A stretch of 64,000 nt of DNA from the NCBI GenBank assembly GCA_914767715.1, contig OU612070.1, positions 3,489,501 through 3,553,500 on the forward strand, read 5' to 3'. A model generated the notes under the pieces. That model did not search any database and was not told the origin of the DNA. It was given only the letters and a program-made list of their open reading frames with translations. This document shows positions 48,654 through 60,454 of the stretch, one piece after another. This stretch comes from Membranipora membranacea (taxonomy: Eukaryota > Bryozoa > Gymnolaemata > Cheilostomatida > Membraniporidae). Every line of letters starts with the position of its first letter. Position 1 is the first letter of the stretch. Both the position numbers and the translations under genes were made by a program.

Positions 48654-51600
48654 CTATTCTGAATCACTAGATTCTTTCTTTCGAGTTATATCAAAAGGTT
48701 TCCACATTTTTGCAAAGTTCATCACTTTCTTTCGTTGATCTTCAAAGCTTTGTTTTTTTGGTTTCCTCCATAACTGAGGATCAGTATCCATCATACCACC
48801 TACCACTTCCTGTAAGATGAGAAGATATATACTATACACTGAAGACCTAGGGTTACGATATACGATAGATTATCTAAACTGCTCAAGATGTTGCTTTGAG
48901 AATATGTACACTGATTGCTTTGACCTGGCCTGGCCTGGCGTGGCATGTTTGATCAAGGAGTAACAAGTTCGTTATTACTCCTTGGTTTGATATACCAAGA
49001 CTTTGACATACTAGGCAAGAAGTATTATTCACCTTATCTGATAACAAAATATCTACAGGGACTCTAGAGACATGGATTGTCATCATCTAGACACCATCTG
49101 TGTATAATACAGCCTCAGGGATTCTCTAACAGAAATAATATTTTAATACTGTCATTACAGCAACGATTTCTTTGTGATGCAGTGTACTGGATAATAACAA
49201 AAAATCCCACCTTTCCAAAGTACCAGGGGAAACATTGTTCATCCTCTATCACATGAGCATATCCATCTTGTAAACCAAAATTCACAGAGAAGTATGGAAA
49301 ACCTTTAGGGATGGAGTGTCGTATGTCCTTCTTACTTAGGTCCACCAGTTTCTTATTTTGAGACCATTCTTTCTCACTCTCCTGAATTGCTTTCTATGTA
49401 ATATAATTGAAATAAAACACAATGCTGAATAAAAACAGGACTTTTTCAAAATTTCAGATACTGATGTTCATCTATGCACATCCTGCATATCATGCAATTA
49501 TTTTCACTGCTCTGTCTCCAATCATATGACATGGGATGTTTCACTTCAAGCTCCATGACTAAAAATGAATCCAGTATCTGTAGAAAGCATCATAATATGT
49601 CTGTTATTAGCGTTATGAACTTACTTTGAAGTATATGGGAGCCATATCACCGAGCTCCCTCTCCATAGGTATACATTCTATCACCATGTGTGGATGTTTT
49701 CTCAGATTCTTACTGCATTCCATAAAAACGCAGTCTTGATCATCATTATCTGCAAACATCCGGACCAGTGCTCGCCTGAAGTCCTAGGAAATATGAATAT
49801 AAGCCAACATACTACATGATCTTCATAAATCAAATGAATCACAATCAAAAAGTGATTTGAAAAATGATGCAACACAACTTTGAAATTTTAGGATGCCAAT
49901 GGTGTTCTAGAATTAGGCGTATTAGATGAAAAGAGTGGGAAACGTAGACGCAAAACAGTTGTCACAAAAACATTGTGAGGATGAAGCTCAGCCGCTTGAA
50001 AAGTTCACAGAAAATGAAAACAGACAACTTACCTGAACCTCATTCCAGATATCCTCATCACATGTGGTAGATGATACACAGTGATGTATGGGAACTATAC
50101 GACAGTGTCCCTCAGCTAACGATTGTGTCTCTGGTACACATAGATATGTCTGCAACAAAAAAAATATCACAACATTCCAGCATCTAATAAGTTGAAAACA
50201 TCTCCATTCTCCCAGCATGAATGACATGTGTAAGGTTAGTGATATGCATATCTGTTTCAAATAGCCCAGGTACACACCTAGAGCACATAGTGTAATATCA
50301 TAGTCGTTAATTGTTAAGTAATGAAAATGAAGAACAGGGCAGAAAAGTTACTTAATCATATAATGAGCAATATGACAAGGCCAAGCCTGTGTAGCTTATA
50401 GAGGTACTCACATTTTTATGCACAGCTATGATGAGATGTTTGGTCATATTTTCGAGGCAGTGATGACAGTTATCCAGAGTTTGAGCCATCCTCTTACTGT
50501 CGGCCTGTGCCTGACTGAGCTGTGCAGAGGCCAGCTTACTCGGGTCTTGTTCTAGTCTAGCTCTGTTTATCAGAGCGTCATCTATCTGATGCTCATCGTC
50601 CACCTTCTCTGTCACCTAAACACATCACGATCAGTACAATGATCCTTTACAGAACACACATTAACAAACAATGCAGCAATAGATTGCTCTCAGAGCACCA
50701 GTTAGCGTAGAGCTCAAATACTGACAAATTAGGAGAAAATCTCATAAAAAAGTGAGGGGCTGACGACTAAGTCCATAGCATACATTATCACTTTGCATTA
50801 TGTGTAAGGTACAAGTGTACTCAGTAACTTACCTTGGCTGCCATCTTAGAGAACATAAAGTGCTGATCCTCAGCAGAGGTCATCTTCTCAGCTTGGACCT
50901 AAAATAGGGAAATGATAAGGATAGGGGAATTAGAGTTCAAGTAACTTACTTTTTCTAAGCAATCGCTCTGTGATCATTTTCTGTAAGCTTAGAATTTGAC
51001 AGCATATTTGAATTGCTCATATAGTGAGACACCACAGAAGTGTGATAACTAAGATATGGCCTTAAAGATCTCCTAGCAGGGTTCTATACAAGACAAATCA
51101 GCAACACCATGTCATGCGCGAGAGTCTTTTACATACCTGTTCAAATTTTCATTGTATTTGAACAAATAGGGGCCCCTTGGCAGCTTCTCAAATACACCCA
51201 TGTCTATCAGCCGCCTCAAAAACATGCCTCAGTTGATGAAGGCTTTTGATGATGCGTGTTGTTTCCTCATAATTATATATACCATTCATACTGAGTGCCT
51301 ATTGGCTAATAACGAAGCATAAGTCATGTGACCTTTGGGGTATAATGCCTGGTTAAAATCAGATATAATTTGACTATTTCATTATCCAGAATGTGTTGGT
51401 GAGTTTGAAATGAGAATACAGACAAAAATGCTGAGGATTAAATCGACTGATATATTAAAAATGTTCAAATGCAATGAAAGTTTGACCAGGTATGTAGAAG
51501 ACTCTCGCGCACGACATGGTGTTGCTAATTCGTCTCGTATGGTGAACCCTGCTTAGGGACCTTTAAACAACTAGCCATATATTACATCCTAATAAGTGAT

Positions 51601-54600
51601 ATAAAATTTAACTCATTCAGATCTCATATATCATTTACATCATATACAATTTACAGCATATATAAGATACATCGTATACACTGCGATCTGCCACATCAAA
51701 TACTCACCATATCCTTGATATTAAATCTGTCATCATCTGGGAAGTATCGCTCCCTCTGACCAGACTTATCATGTGTCACCACTTTCTTAGCCCTTCTCTT
51801 TTTACCTCCTCCCCTGGCCTGGTCTGCCTCATTAGACTGAACCGGACGAACATTTCCAAACTTATCCGTGCGAGATAAGACTACAACCTAAAAAAAAAAA
51901 CAGATTTTTTATCAATGAGCTCATCCAGATAAAACAAATTTGAAGCAATTCACAGTAATGAACATCAGTGATCTATAGTTATGGTAATACAAATTCCTGC
52001 TAGCCACGAATGTGCTGTGAGTTATTGGCACAGGTGCATATAAGAGTATGTGCTGACCAAAATTAGGATATATGGGGACGTTTAAGAGTGGAAATCTTGC
52101 GTTGAGATGTCTTATGTTGTATATATTCATATCTTCCAGTGTTTCACAATACATCTGGTAGCAAAACAACGGTTCACTCTAGACCCCATACTATTATAAA
52201 TTTTCATACGGAAATCTAATAGTTTGTTTTAAAAAATCAAGGCAAAGGAAACTGAGAAAATATACTTAATAGTAAAAGCACTTCCTGCCACATACATCAA
52301 AGATCATTTCGGTCAAATATTGATTGATTTGGATTTATGCCCAAATAAAGTTGTGTGTTCACATGATAACACGATGCATGCATCATCGTCAGATATCATT
52401 GTGTACAACCCTTGAGTCAAACCATGAGGAGATAAATATGCATCTTCTGTATTAATGTGTTAATAAATATCACCAAACATCACAACATAGACAGGGAAGG
52501 CAGCCTATCATAACATTGCAGTGCCAGAATTATATCAGGAAGAAGTTACAGGACTCGCCAAATTTTATTTTGTAGTATTCTCAGGGTCTTTTATCTCAAT
52601 GGAAACCAACAGAAAATGATATCGGAGTTTTGGCTAGTTGGAAACTTTCCCATGGACATACAATTGCCAATGTTCATTATTGCAAATGAGGGTGGGAGAG
52701 CATACACAAAACGTCTGATACAACATGACATTACTATGCTGTGGCCAAACTTCACATTTCCAATGGTCAAAGAACAGAATAATGTCATAGTGTTGTGCAA
52801 ACTGCTTATCTTCCAACCTGACACTGCATTAAATCTTTATTTCCTTTGGAAATTTGAGATCGGCCTTGCCAAGTGAATTAAAGATGAAAGCTAGTTATTG
52901 GAACTATTCTTGGGACTGAATATCTGGAGAAGGATACCTCAGAGGCGTTTTTTTGCTATACTAGTTAGCAAAAGTATGTGTTCTGAGAAAACTGCATGAT
53001 GGCTTCCTGTAAGCTGAAAGCCAAAGAATTTTCATTTACTCAATCATGGGTTGTAGCACAATAAACAGATTATTATGTTAATTGACAGGAATGTTGCACA
53101 TTTTTCACATATAATGAGCTCACCTTTTCTTCATTGGAAGACGGAGCAGGTTTTACTCCAGCCGCTCTGGCGTTTCTGGCTTGTTCGAGTTTCTGTTTGA
53201 GCTGTTGAGCCATCTCATCGTTCCCCATTATCTCAGCTTTGAGAATCTTAGCACCAAGGGCATTCATCTCATCATCTGTCAAAGCAACCTGGAATACATC
53301 ATCATATATCATTTCAGCTATATAAGCCCTGTAACCATCGGGCATCAGAGTGTGTTTGAGCCATAGAGTAACCTACTGCAACCTTTTTTGTTGAATTGTA
53401 AGGTGTAAAGAGAAAAGATGTACTTGTTTATCATCTACACAAAACCATGGGTATATGGCTGACATCTTCTAAGATAAGACTTAAACCTGATCAAGCCTGT
53501 GGACATTCACTCAGCTCCCCCTCTCATAGATAAAACACTTGGCCGACAATAGCCAGACTATTTTCCTCTATCTGTAACACACTTACCACAGGGGGAGGTG
53601 CCTCCTCCTCAGAACTCTGCTCAGACTCAGAGTCAGACTCACTGCTGTCTGTATCTGATACCGGTCCTGATTGGGTTTTATTACTCTCCTTCTCTACAAG
53701 AACAGAATAAAACTTGACAACTGTCCGGATAATTGTTTTTTTCCATGATGTTAATAAGCTGCAGGAAGACAGAACTTGACATCGCCACACTTATTTTGTC
53801 GGCAATTGCTAGTAGAAAAATCTACCTTTCGTGTTCAAACACTATAATCCCTCAAGGATTGAATACCGTACAGTACTCAAATTGACACACTGTTCCTATT
53901 AGTGATTGCAGCCCTAGCCAAAATAGTTCATGTAATGGACAGTAACTTTGATGCCAGACTAAATACACTAGACTACGGGATGAGGGCAGATAGAAGACTG
54001 AGGGAAATTAGCAAGATGGATGGATATGATTGTGAAGTTCAGTTTAAAAGAATCACAAATAACTCTAATTGTGTAGCATGAGAGAAAATAAAAGTTGTCT
54101 TACGCAGGGTACATTGATGGTCTTGAGATGGGCACTACCTATTCCTGGATATTAATCGTACCAATCAGTACTCCTGAACAAGTTTGAGGAATTATTATCA
54201 AGTGCGAACAATTGAAATCACACAATAAGATCCTCTCTTCAGGCCGTTGTAAATGTTACTTATTTTAAATTTTGCACCCGAACCATGCAAAATCCTAAAT
54301 AACTTTGTTAGCTTCCATGATAACAATCATACCGCAGCGAAGTCTCCGCAACATTTGTATCCGAGAAAAGATACAACCCAAATAAAAGGATATGTGAATA
54401 ATTTGTGATAACCTTCTTACCTGTTGCCTCGTTTAGCTTTACTTCTCGTACAGGTTTTGATGGTTCATGGCCTAAAGACAAATTATGCAAAACGTTAAGT
54501 ACTCTTTACATACACAAGCAAGTCTCATCAAGCACACGAAGATTGAAGCTAAAGAGTCATACTTCAACATTTAAGTTTGTTACTGATGATTTAATATGGA

Positions 54601-57600
54601 GGTCACATATGGTATTTTGACTGGTATAACCCTGCATTCCAATAACACCAACAACTGTGACTGGGATATGGACATAATAAACGTATATATATACAAACTC
54701 AAGATTTTGTCCCTAAACTATTTTAATGTGTACAACAAAAACTATGCAGGTTATCAGCAAAACAGATCTTGAGTAGCTTTGATGTTCTGTAAGATCTAAG
54801 ATCCATTATGCTTCACAGTTTCAATAGCAGGGCCTTAATGGATATAATGTGAAAATTTGAAGGTGATGAAGCAGGTAGAGTCATGCAGATGTAAGCGAAA
54901 CACCATGAGGATAAAGCGGGCAGGAACTACAACAGAGCATTGCTCCTCAGATTCTTACCTGGTTTTCTCCAGGATGGACGGTTAGAGGATTCTGCAGGTT
55001 TGGACAAAGCTGACTGATCGTCGCTAGATTCTCCAGGTCTCAGAAACTTCCGCTTAGCTGTCGGCTCAGCCGGAGAATCCGCAGATTCACCAGGCTTCAT
55101 GAATCTGCAGCAACACAAAACAATGGATATAAGTATGTATTTCATTGAAAAGCTGGCAGTGTCAGGATCTAAGGAAACTGACAAAACCCGGTAAATATGT
55201 TCAGTTAATAACATTACCTTCTTTTGACTGGTACCGGTGATCTACTGTCTCTCCTTCTTCTATCTCTTGACCGATCTCTACTTCTTGACCTATTTCTTTC
55301 CCTTGACCTACTTCTTAATCTGTTTCTATCTCTTGACCTACGCCGGTCTGCTGTTCTATTACTGTCTCTCGACCTGTCCTTACTTCTAGATCGATTTCTT
55401 CTGTCTCTTGACTGATATCTATTATCGCTATCTTGAGAACTATTCCGAGTCCTTTCCCTGGAGCTACCCATGTACCTGTCTTTAGCCTTATCCCTATTAT
55501 TTCTGTCTCTAGATCTACTGCGATCCAATCTATTTTTATAACGAGAGGAATCCCTGTCCCTAGATCTCTCTCTTGTTCTGTCATTTGGCCTGTTATTAGA
55601 GTTAGTTTTCACCTCAGATTCGATCTCTTTAGCTCTCTCTGCTTCCATGATCATCATTTCTAGGTGCTCTAGTGACTAGACAAATGAACCAAATAAAATC
55701 AAACATGAGATAAAAAGAAGCTTGCAGCTTTGGCAGCATCACATTCTGCCACCTTACAGCAGGGTTTCAGTTGTTACAACAAAAGTGCTCTAAGTGTAGT
55801 TTGGGATGGCGGTAGTGGCACTGCATAATAAACTAGACGGTATAGATCCCACTCCCAGTGAGTTTTGAGTTTGGTGAAAAACCTCTAAAATAAACTCTAA
55901 GGCACTGTCCGTTAGTTCAGGCAATAGGGCCGTAACTTCATTGACATGAAAATCGTGACTGCCAATAAAAAACTTGAAAGAAAACGTGATAGTTTATTCA
56001 GTTTTTGAAAGTGCTTTAAAAAGTCAGTTAGACCTTCCCACACATCTTCACAAATTAAGCTAAATCCTTTCAAGTGCCCTTAATAGAATGCCGCTAAATG
56101 GCCAGTAACTTTTAACCTTTTTTCGGTTTATGTCGATGGGCAAGCTATCTCCATTAATTAAAATGTTTTTTTCCTGGATCGTCGAATCTGATGGTAACAA
56201 ATGTTTTATCTCTTCAATTTCAGGTAATGCCTAGCTAACATCACATGGACCTCTATTACCCAGCTTGGGAATTCTAACCTTCTCTATGTCAGCTAACAGA
56301 ACCCAACCCCACTCATCTACGATGGCTCAAGCTAACATTAGGCACTTACCCCGTATCTCTCAGCAGCCACCTCATCTAGAGTCTGTCCTGAATCCTCGGC
56401 CATCTGCTCACATCTCTTATAAGCCTTCTGTAGAAACTCCAGACTGTGTTTAGGTGCAGCAGAATTAGAGGAAGATTCAGCTCGTAATTCCTCTGGCAGA
56501 CCTGTTAAGCACATAATCAGACACATTAGTCTAACAAACAGTCAGCAACAGACAATACTCGGTCTACCTTCGATAACTTGTACTATCATGTGTCCTCAAC
56601 ATGATTGTATCAGTATATCAAGCAGTACAAAGCTTTCATCACACCGAATGATCATTGGTATATTTGTGTGGCCTTGACATATTGTACACACCTGTACCAG
56701 TGCCATGTTTCCAGTAGGGATTGAGTTCTCGCTCGTGCTGCCCAGGCTCATCTATATTCAGCGCTTTCTGAGCAGCAGCAGCAGCAGCGGGGTCATTTTC
56801 AGCAGCATACTGTAACTTATCCTGCTTTATCTTTTCCCTCAGCTCCTGACGAGAGATCGAGGGTATGTCTGCTGAGTCTAACATCATCCAATCATCTCTC
56901 TGTAGCTGTGGTCCCTGAAATAATCATAATAACCAATATTATAAACTCACTTCACTTAAACCATGTCATCATGTCTGCATTTATAAATGCAAGACATCTA
57001 CCAACATAGCCCATAACTATCGTTATATTTACATACCTTGACTGTGGGTTTTGCTTCAGACTCAGCAGCACCAGTGGTGGCAGCGGCAGCATCGCTGTTT
57101 GTTTTGTCAAACTTGGTTATAGTTTTATTTCCTTCTTTAGTCATTTCTACCCATGATTCTTCTTCATCGAACTCCTATAATTAGGATGTTATACTCTATC
57201 ATATATGGGTAGCTAGAGTACGGGATTCATGTTAGGGTTAGGCACTGAGGAGTTCAAATTATTATTCTGGCAAAGGATGCTATGGAACATTACAGTGGTT
57301 ACCTCAATTGATCACGAATAATAAGTTATTTGAAAGAACGTGGTCAATAGCGATCAGCGAACCACGGGTTATGGATGGAACCTTTATTAGAGGGTTATCA
57401 AACATCAAACACATTCAGATAATTAGGAATAATAAAAAAAAAACTGCTTTCATTGAGCATGTTCTTCATGGGTATCAGCCATAGACTTATATTAAGTCTG
57501 TGGTATCAGCTGATTATCTTTTAAAAATAAAAATAAATTTACTCTTTGATTTACTATCTCCACCTCTGAGGCAGAACTAAGAAACAATTACCTCAGACTC

Positions 57601-60091
57601 AGATGAACTTGATCGCTTGTGTTTCTTCTTTTCTTTTTTACTCTTTTTGTCATTCTTCTTTTTCTTTTCCTTCTTTAGTTTTTTGACTTTTTTGCTTACT
57701 TTCTAAAATAATAAATATCATGCAATAAATATATCATGCAACCATGCTGGTCTTATTATTGGTTGAAAAAACTTTGGCGAATAAGTCAAGGATGAAATCA
57801 ATTTGGCATTCGATTTTGACCAACATTTTAGACCAACAACCCCTTGGCTGTAACCAACCTATAAAAGCATAGTTTCTTACTGAAAGAATCATTCCATTTT
57901 CAAAATCTTCTGAGAAACTTGTACCAGTTTTCTCTCACACAGGTGAGATAACCTTACACAAATACTTTGTACAAGTTACTCTTTTACATTGAATGCCAAA
58001 CTGTAGTGTGGATATGAATTTTTATCCCTTCAATGGAACTAGAAGGAATGTTTTGTTTCTACTTCATGCTCTATATGTTTTGATCACTCATTGCTTTTTG
58101 TTCATTGCAGGTCAGACAGTCTCACTCAACATGAAGTTTTGTGTCAGTATCCTGTTATTTGCATTTGTGATCCTGTCTGTTCAAGCCGGCTTTCAATGTA
58201 AGTTGAAGAACAACTAGGTTTCTAAAACCATAATCTGAAACCATATCATGGTATTGGCTGTCTACTGATAGCGCTTGGTAATGGTTTATGGTTAATGATG
58301 TCAAGAAAGTTAGAGCCTTCTCCAAATAGTGTACTTTATAAAGCCAAGTGTTGTATAATATCTTCTATAAATCAAACTCCCTATAACATTCACCATTGTA
58401 CATGATTATTTCTGTACCCTAATATACATCAATTGAGTTTCGGGCGCATAAGTGATACAATAGAGCAGAGCAATAAGACCTGTTCATTGCCTGAACACAC
58501 TACTAAACCATTTTATGAAACACTACTCCTTGTCCCAGTGAGCACAAGAGGGACTGGTTTGTCAATAATTACGGGTTATACTCATACTTTTATTTAGCCT
58601 GTCAAGACAGGCTTACTTTTAGGATGCCCAATTGTGTCCTCTTTTACACTGGGGACACAACTCATAATTTTCACTGATTTGTGGGAGAAGTTAAATTTAT
58701 AACAGGTGGCAACATTCAGATACTAACATTATTTCTCATTTCTTTTCGCTCAACTTGTTTATGGATTAAGTAAGAACTATATAAAAATTCATTTTTGTTT
58801 ACAGCTTGCTTTGGAATGAGTGAATGCGGAAGATGGCACAATTTCCATAGTAACAACGTCAACAACTGTCAATTCAGATGTCAACAAAACCTACAATGTA
58901 CTGATTTCGCCCAAACTAAGAATCTATGTGTCTGTGACTGCTGCAAATTCTAAGGCTGTTTGGATGTGAAAGAAATTCAATGCTTCATCTTCTGATGTAC
59001 TGTTTTGTCCGCTTATAATGATTGTTACAAGAAAATCACATTTTCCTGCCTATTATTCATGTTGCTTCTACACTTTTAACCTTCAGAGATTAATTTTCAA
59101 TTTTAAACCTTCAAGCAATAAAATAGCATTTTTCGAAGTTCTCACTTTCGTTACATGTACTTCCTTTAACAAAAACCTAGTCGACAGGTTGAGCCCACAG
59201 CGCGCGAAATCCACAAGTGATTTCTGTATATGTATGACCTTACCTTTGATTCTTTGTCAATCTTTTCGCTGAGCTCCGGTAACATCCATGTGTCCTGTCC
59301 TGCCGCTTTTGCTGCTTGTGCTTTTCTCTCTTCAATGTCATACTTCCTCTTAGCCTGTTGAAATTTAAAAAATATTGTGCATAAACCAAATATTGGTTAA
59401 ATAAGTATACTATGAAATATATAATGTAATATTTTACCGCAAGTAACCATCTAAATTTTCTCAATCAAAGGTGAGAATATGCTCTTATTATTGATATCAT
59501 TAGCATCTTTAGAATTAGTGCTTGAACCAATGGCTCCATCATCTGTAGTCTATGATACGCGTCATGGCGTTACATTGTTCAATTTTCTAACAATTTTCTA
59601 GACCTCTGCATAAGCAAGGCCAATAAGTGACAAAATCAACATCATTCTTGAGCAGTCTCACTGGAAAACATCTCATAGAATTTATGAATACAAATGCAGG
59701 CATTTAACTAAATTGGTTGTACCACCTTGGAGAGAGTATCAATCAGACCAGATAGAAGTGTTGTCTTTCAACAACCTATCTACTCTATGTATGTCAGAAC
59801 AGGGAGACTGGTCAGAATGAGAAAGGGTGTTATTATTACAATATATATTGATATACCTTCTTAGTAAACATAAAGTACTTTCACATCACACAAGGTAACT
59901 TTTAAATATGTTAAAATACATCTAAAGCAAATGCAAAGGCAAGTGTATTCGCTGTATTCTCATCTCTTCTTTCTTACTAGCTAATAATCTCAGTCAAAAC
60001 CAACCTCTTTTAGAATCAGCTCCCTTGCTTTGTTTTTCTCAGCTCTTTTGGACTTTAGTTCAGTGGTACTATGAAACTCCATGTTGACCAT
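48654..60091 (-). CDS. CWF19L2: CWF19-like protein 2 (spliceosome disassembly/debranching-associated factor)
   Basis: Eighteen coding exons: 60091-60005, 59354-59244, 57702-57592, 57174-57037, 56914-56692, 56501-56350, 55675-55218, 55104-54959, 54471-54421, 53693-53587, 53288-53124, 51887-51708, 50898-50833, 50615-50412, 50149-50033, 49783-49625, 49393-49211, 48809-48654; 2814 nt, 937 aa, every junction in frame. Cwf19-family proteins act at late, intron-lariat stages of splicing. N-terminus: [10 protein letters not shown], a Lys-rich nuclear-localisation-like exon 3, [10 protein letters not shown]. Residues 275-427 (exon 7) are RS/RD/RE-rich. Exon 11 has [20 protein letters not shown]. The CwfJ C-terminal domains begin near residue 690 ([16 protein letters not shown]), with the HIT-like [43 protein letters not shown] and [15 protein letters not shown]. 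The start ATG is preceded in frame by TAG. Intron 2 contains an oppositely oriented peptide gene. Human homologue is about 894 aa. Confidence 0.93.
51062..51566. mobile_element. TTAA-flanked inverted-repeat element in CWF19L2 intron
   Basis: A 505-bp segment beginning and ending with TTAA (51062-51065, 51563-51566). Inverted arms of more than 100 bases start AGATCTCCTAGCAGGGTTC on the left and AGGTCCCTAAGCAGGGTTC on the reverse strand of the right end, and stay similar through AGCAACACCATGTC, TGCGCGAGAGTCTT and ACATACCTG. The inner 300 bases show no coding potential. TTAA at both ends fits a piggyBac-type target duplication, though the termini do not start with the usual CCY. Non-autonomous. 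Confidence 0.75.
57472..57510. repeat. 23-bp palindromic insertion with perfect 8-bp duplication
   Basis: Hairpin at 57480-57502 with ends CATAGACTTA and CACAGACTTAA (reverse strand), essentially two short termini back to back. It is flanked by perfect GTATCAGC on both sides (57472-57479 and 57503-57510). It lies in a CWF19L2 intron and shares its ends with the 38.4 kb palindrome. Confidence 0.65.
57860..57867 (+). promoter_or_regulatory. TATA box of the nested peptide gene
   Basis: TATAAAAG on the plus strand. A transcript starting about 30 bases downstream would have a short 5' UTR exon ending at a donor CACACAG|GTGAG (exon end 57941) spliced to an acceptor TTCATTGCAG at 58110, 20 bases before the peptide ATG. 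Position and spacing fit a core promoter; untested. Confidence 0.6.
58131..58953 (+). CDS. Small secreted cysteine-rich peptide, nested gene
   Basis: Two coding exons, 58131-58197 and 58805-58953; 216 nt, 71 aa. A clear signal peptide ([19 protein letters not shown]) is followed by a mature part of about 52 aa with nine cysteines. Their spacing, C-x5-C-x13-C-x3-C-x5-C-x9-C-x-C-x-C-C, contains CxxxC followed later by CxC, the pattern of cysteine-stabilised alpha-beta (CSab) peptides such as defensins and some venom peptides. Family membership is an inference; the odd cysteine count leaves one free or dimerising. The gene lies inside intron 2 of CWF19L2 on the opposite strand, has a TATA box and possible 5' UTR intron upstream, and AATAAA at 59117-59122. 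The single coding intron separates the signal peptide from the cysteine domain, as often seen in secreted defence peptides. It could equally be a signalling peptide. Confidence 0.8.
58586..58623. repeat. Ultrashort palindrome (TAGCCTGTC ends) in peptide gene intron
   Basis: Hairpin TAGCCTGTC-AA-GACAGGCTT at 58595-58614 flanked by ACTTTTATT and ACTTTTAGG, a partial 9-bp duplication (7 of 9). It lies in the intron of the nested peptide gene and has the same ends as the 24.1 and 42.7 kb copies. Confidence 0.5.
59117..59122 (+). terminator. Poly(A) signal of the nested peptide gene
   Basis: AATAAA on the plus strand, about 165 bases after the peptide stop codon and before the next CWF19L2 exon on the other strand. 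Confidence 0.6.
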
Positions 60092-60454
60092 CAAGGACTG
60101 TTCCTAAAATATGTATTGATAGGTCAGGCTGTAAGGGGAACCACATTTAAACCAGTATCAAGATACCAACAGACTATAGAATACCTCACATGAAAAAAGT
60201 AAGTATTTTCACAACTTTGATCTGTGGTTTCACTTTGCAAGATCTTAGTCTTTAACTTGATTTCCGGTAATCTGAGACTCATAAATCGATCTCTAGTTGT
60301 CGAATAATGTATGTGCTAATGGGTCTATATGATGAGAGCTAAATCCCAGGACTAGTTTGCTTTAGAACAATTGCTAGGGTCAAGTTCAAATACACATGAA
60401 ACAAATAAACTTCTTGATAAAACTCAGTGCAAGGTGGTGCTGCAATAGCAGAAA
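60092..60454. promoter_or_regulatory. Divergent promoter interval, CWF19L2 / ADPGK
   Basis: Only 363 bases separate the start codons of the minus-strand CWF19L2 and the plus-strand ADP-dependent glucokinase, so both probably start transcription here. No TATA box or CpG-rich stretch is evident. An acceptor-like TTTTAG just upstream of the CWF19L2 ATG means its 5' UTR might be spliced. Confidence 0.5.

Noticed and set aside
48296-48670. 124-codon plus-strand open frame overlapping the end of CWF19L2
   Set aside because: Antisense to the CWF19L2 stop and 3' UTR; no recognised family or start context.
52616-52876. 86-codon plus-strand open frame in a CWF19L2 intron
   Set aside because: Reasonable composition but no signal peptide, domain, promoter or poly(A) support, unlike the nested peptide gene.
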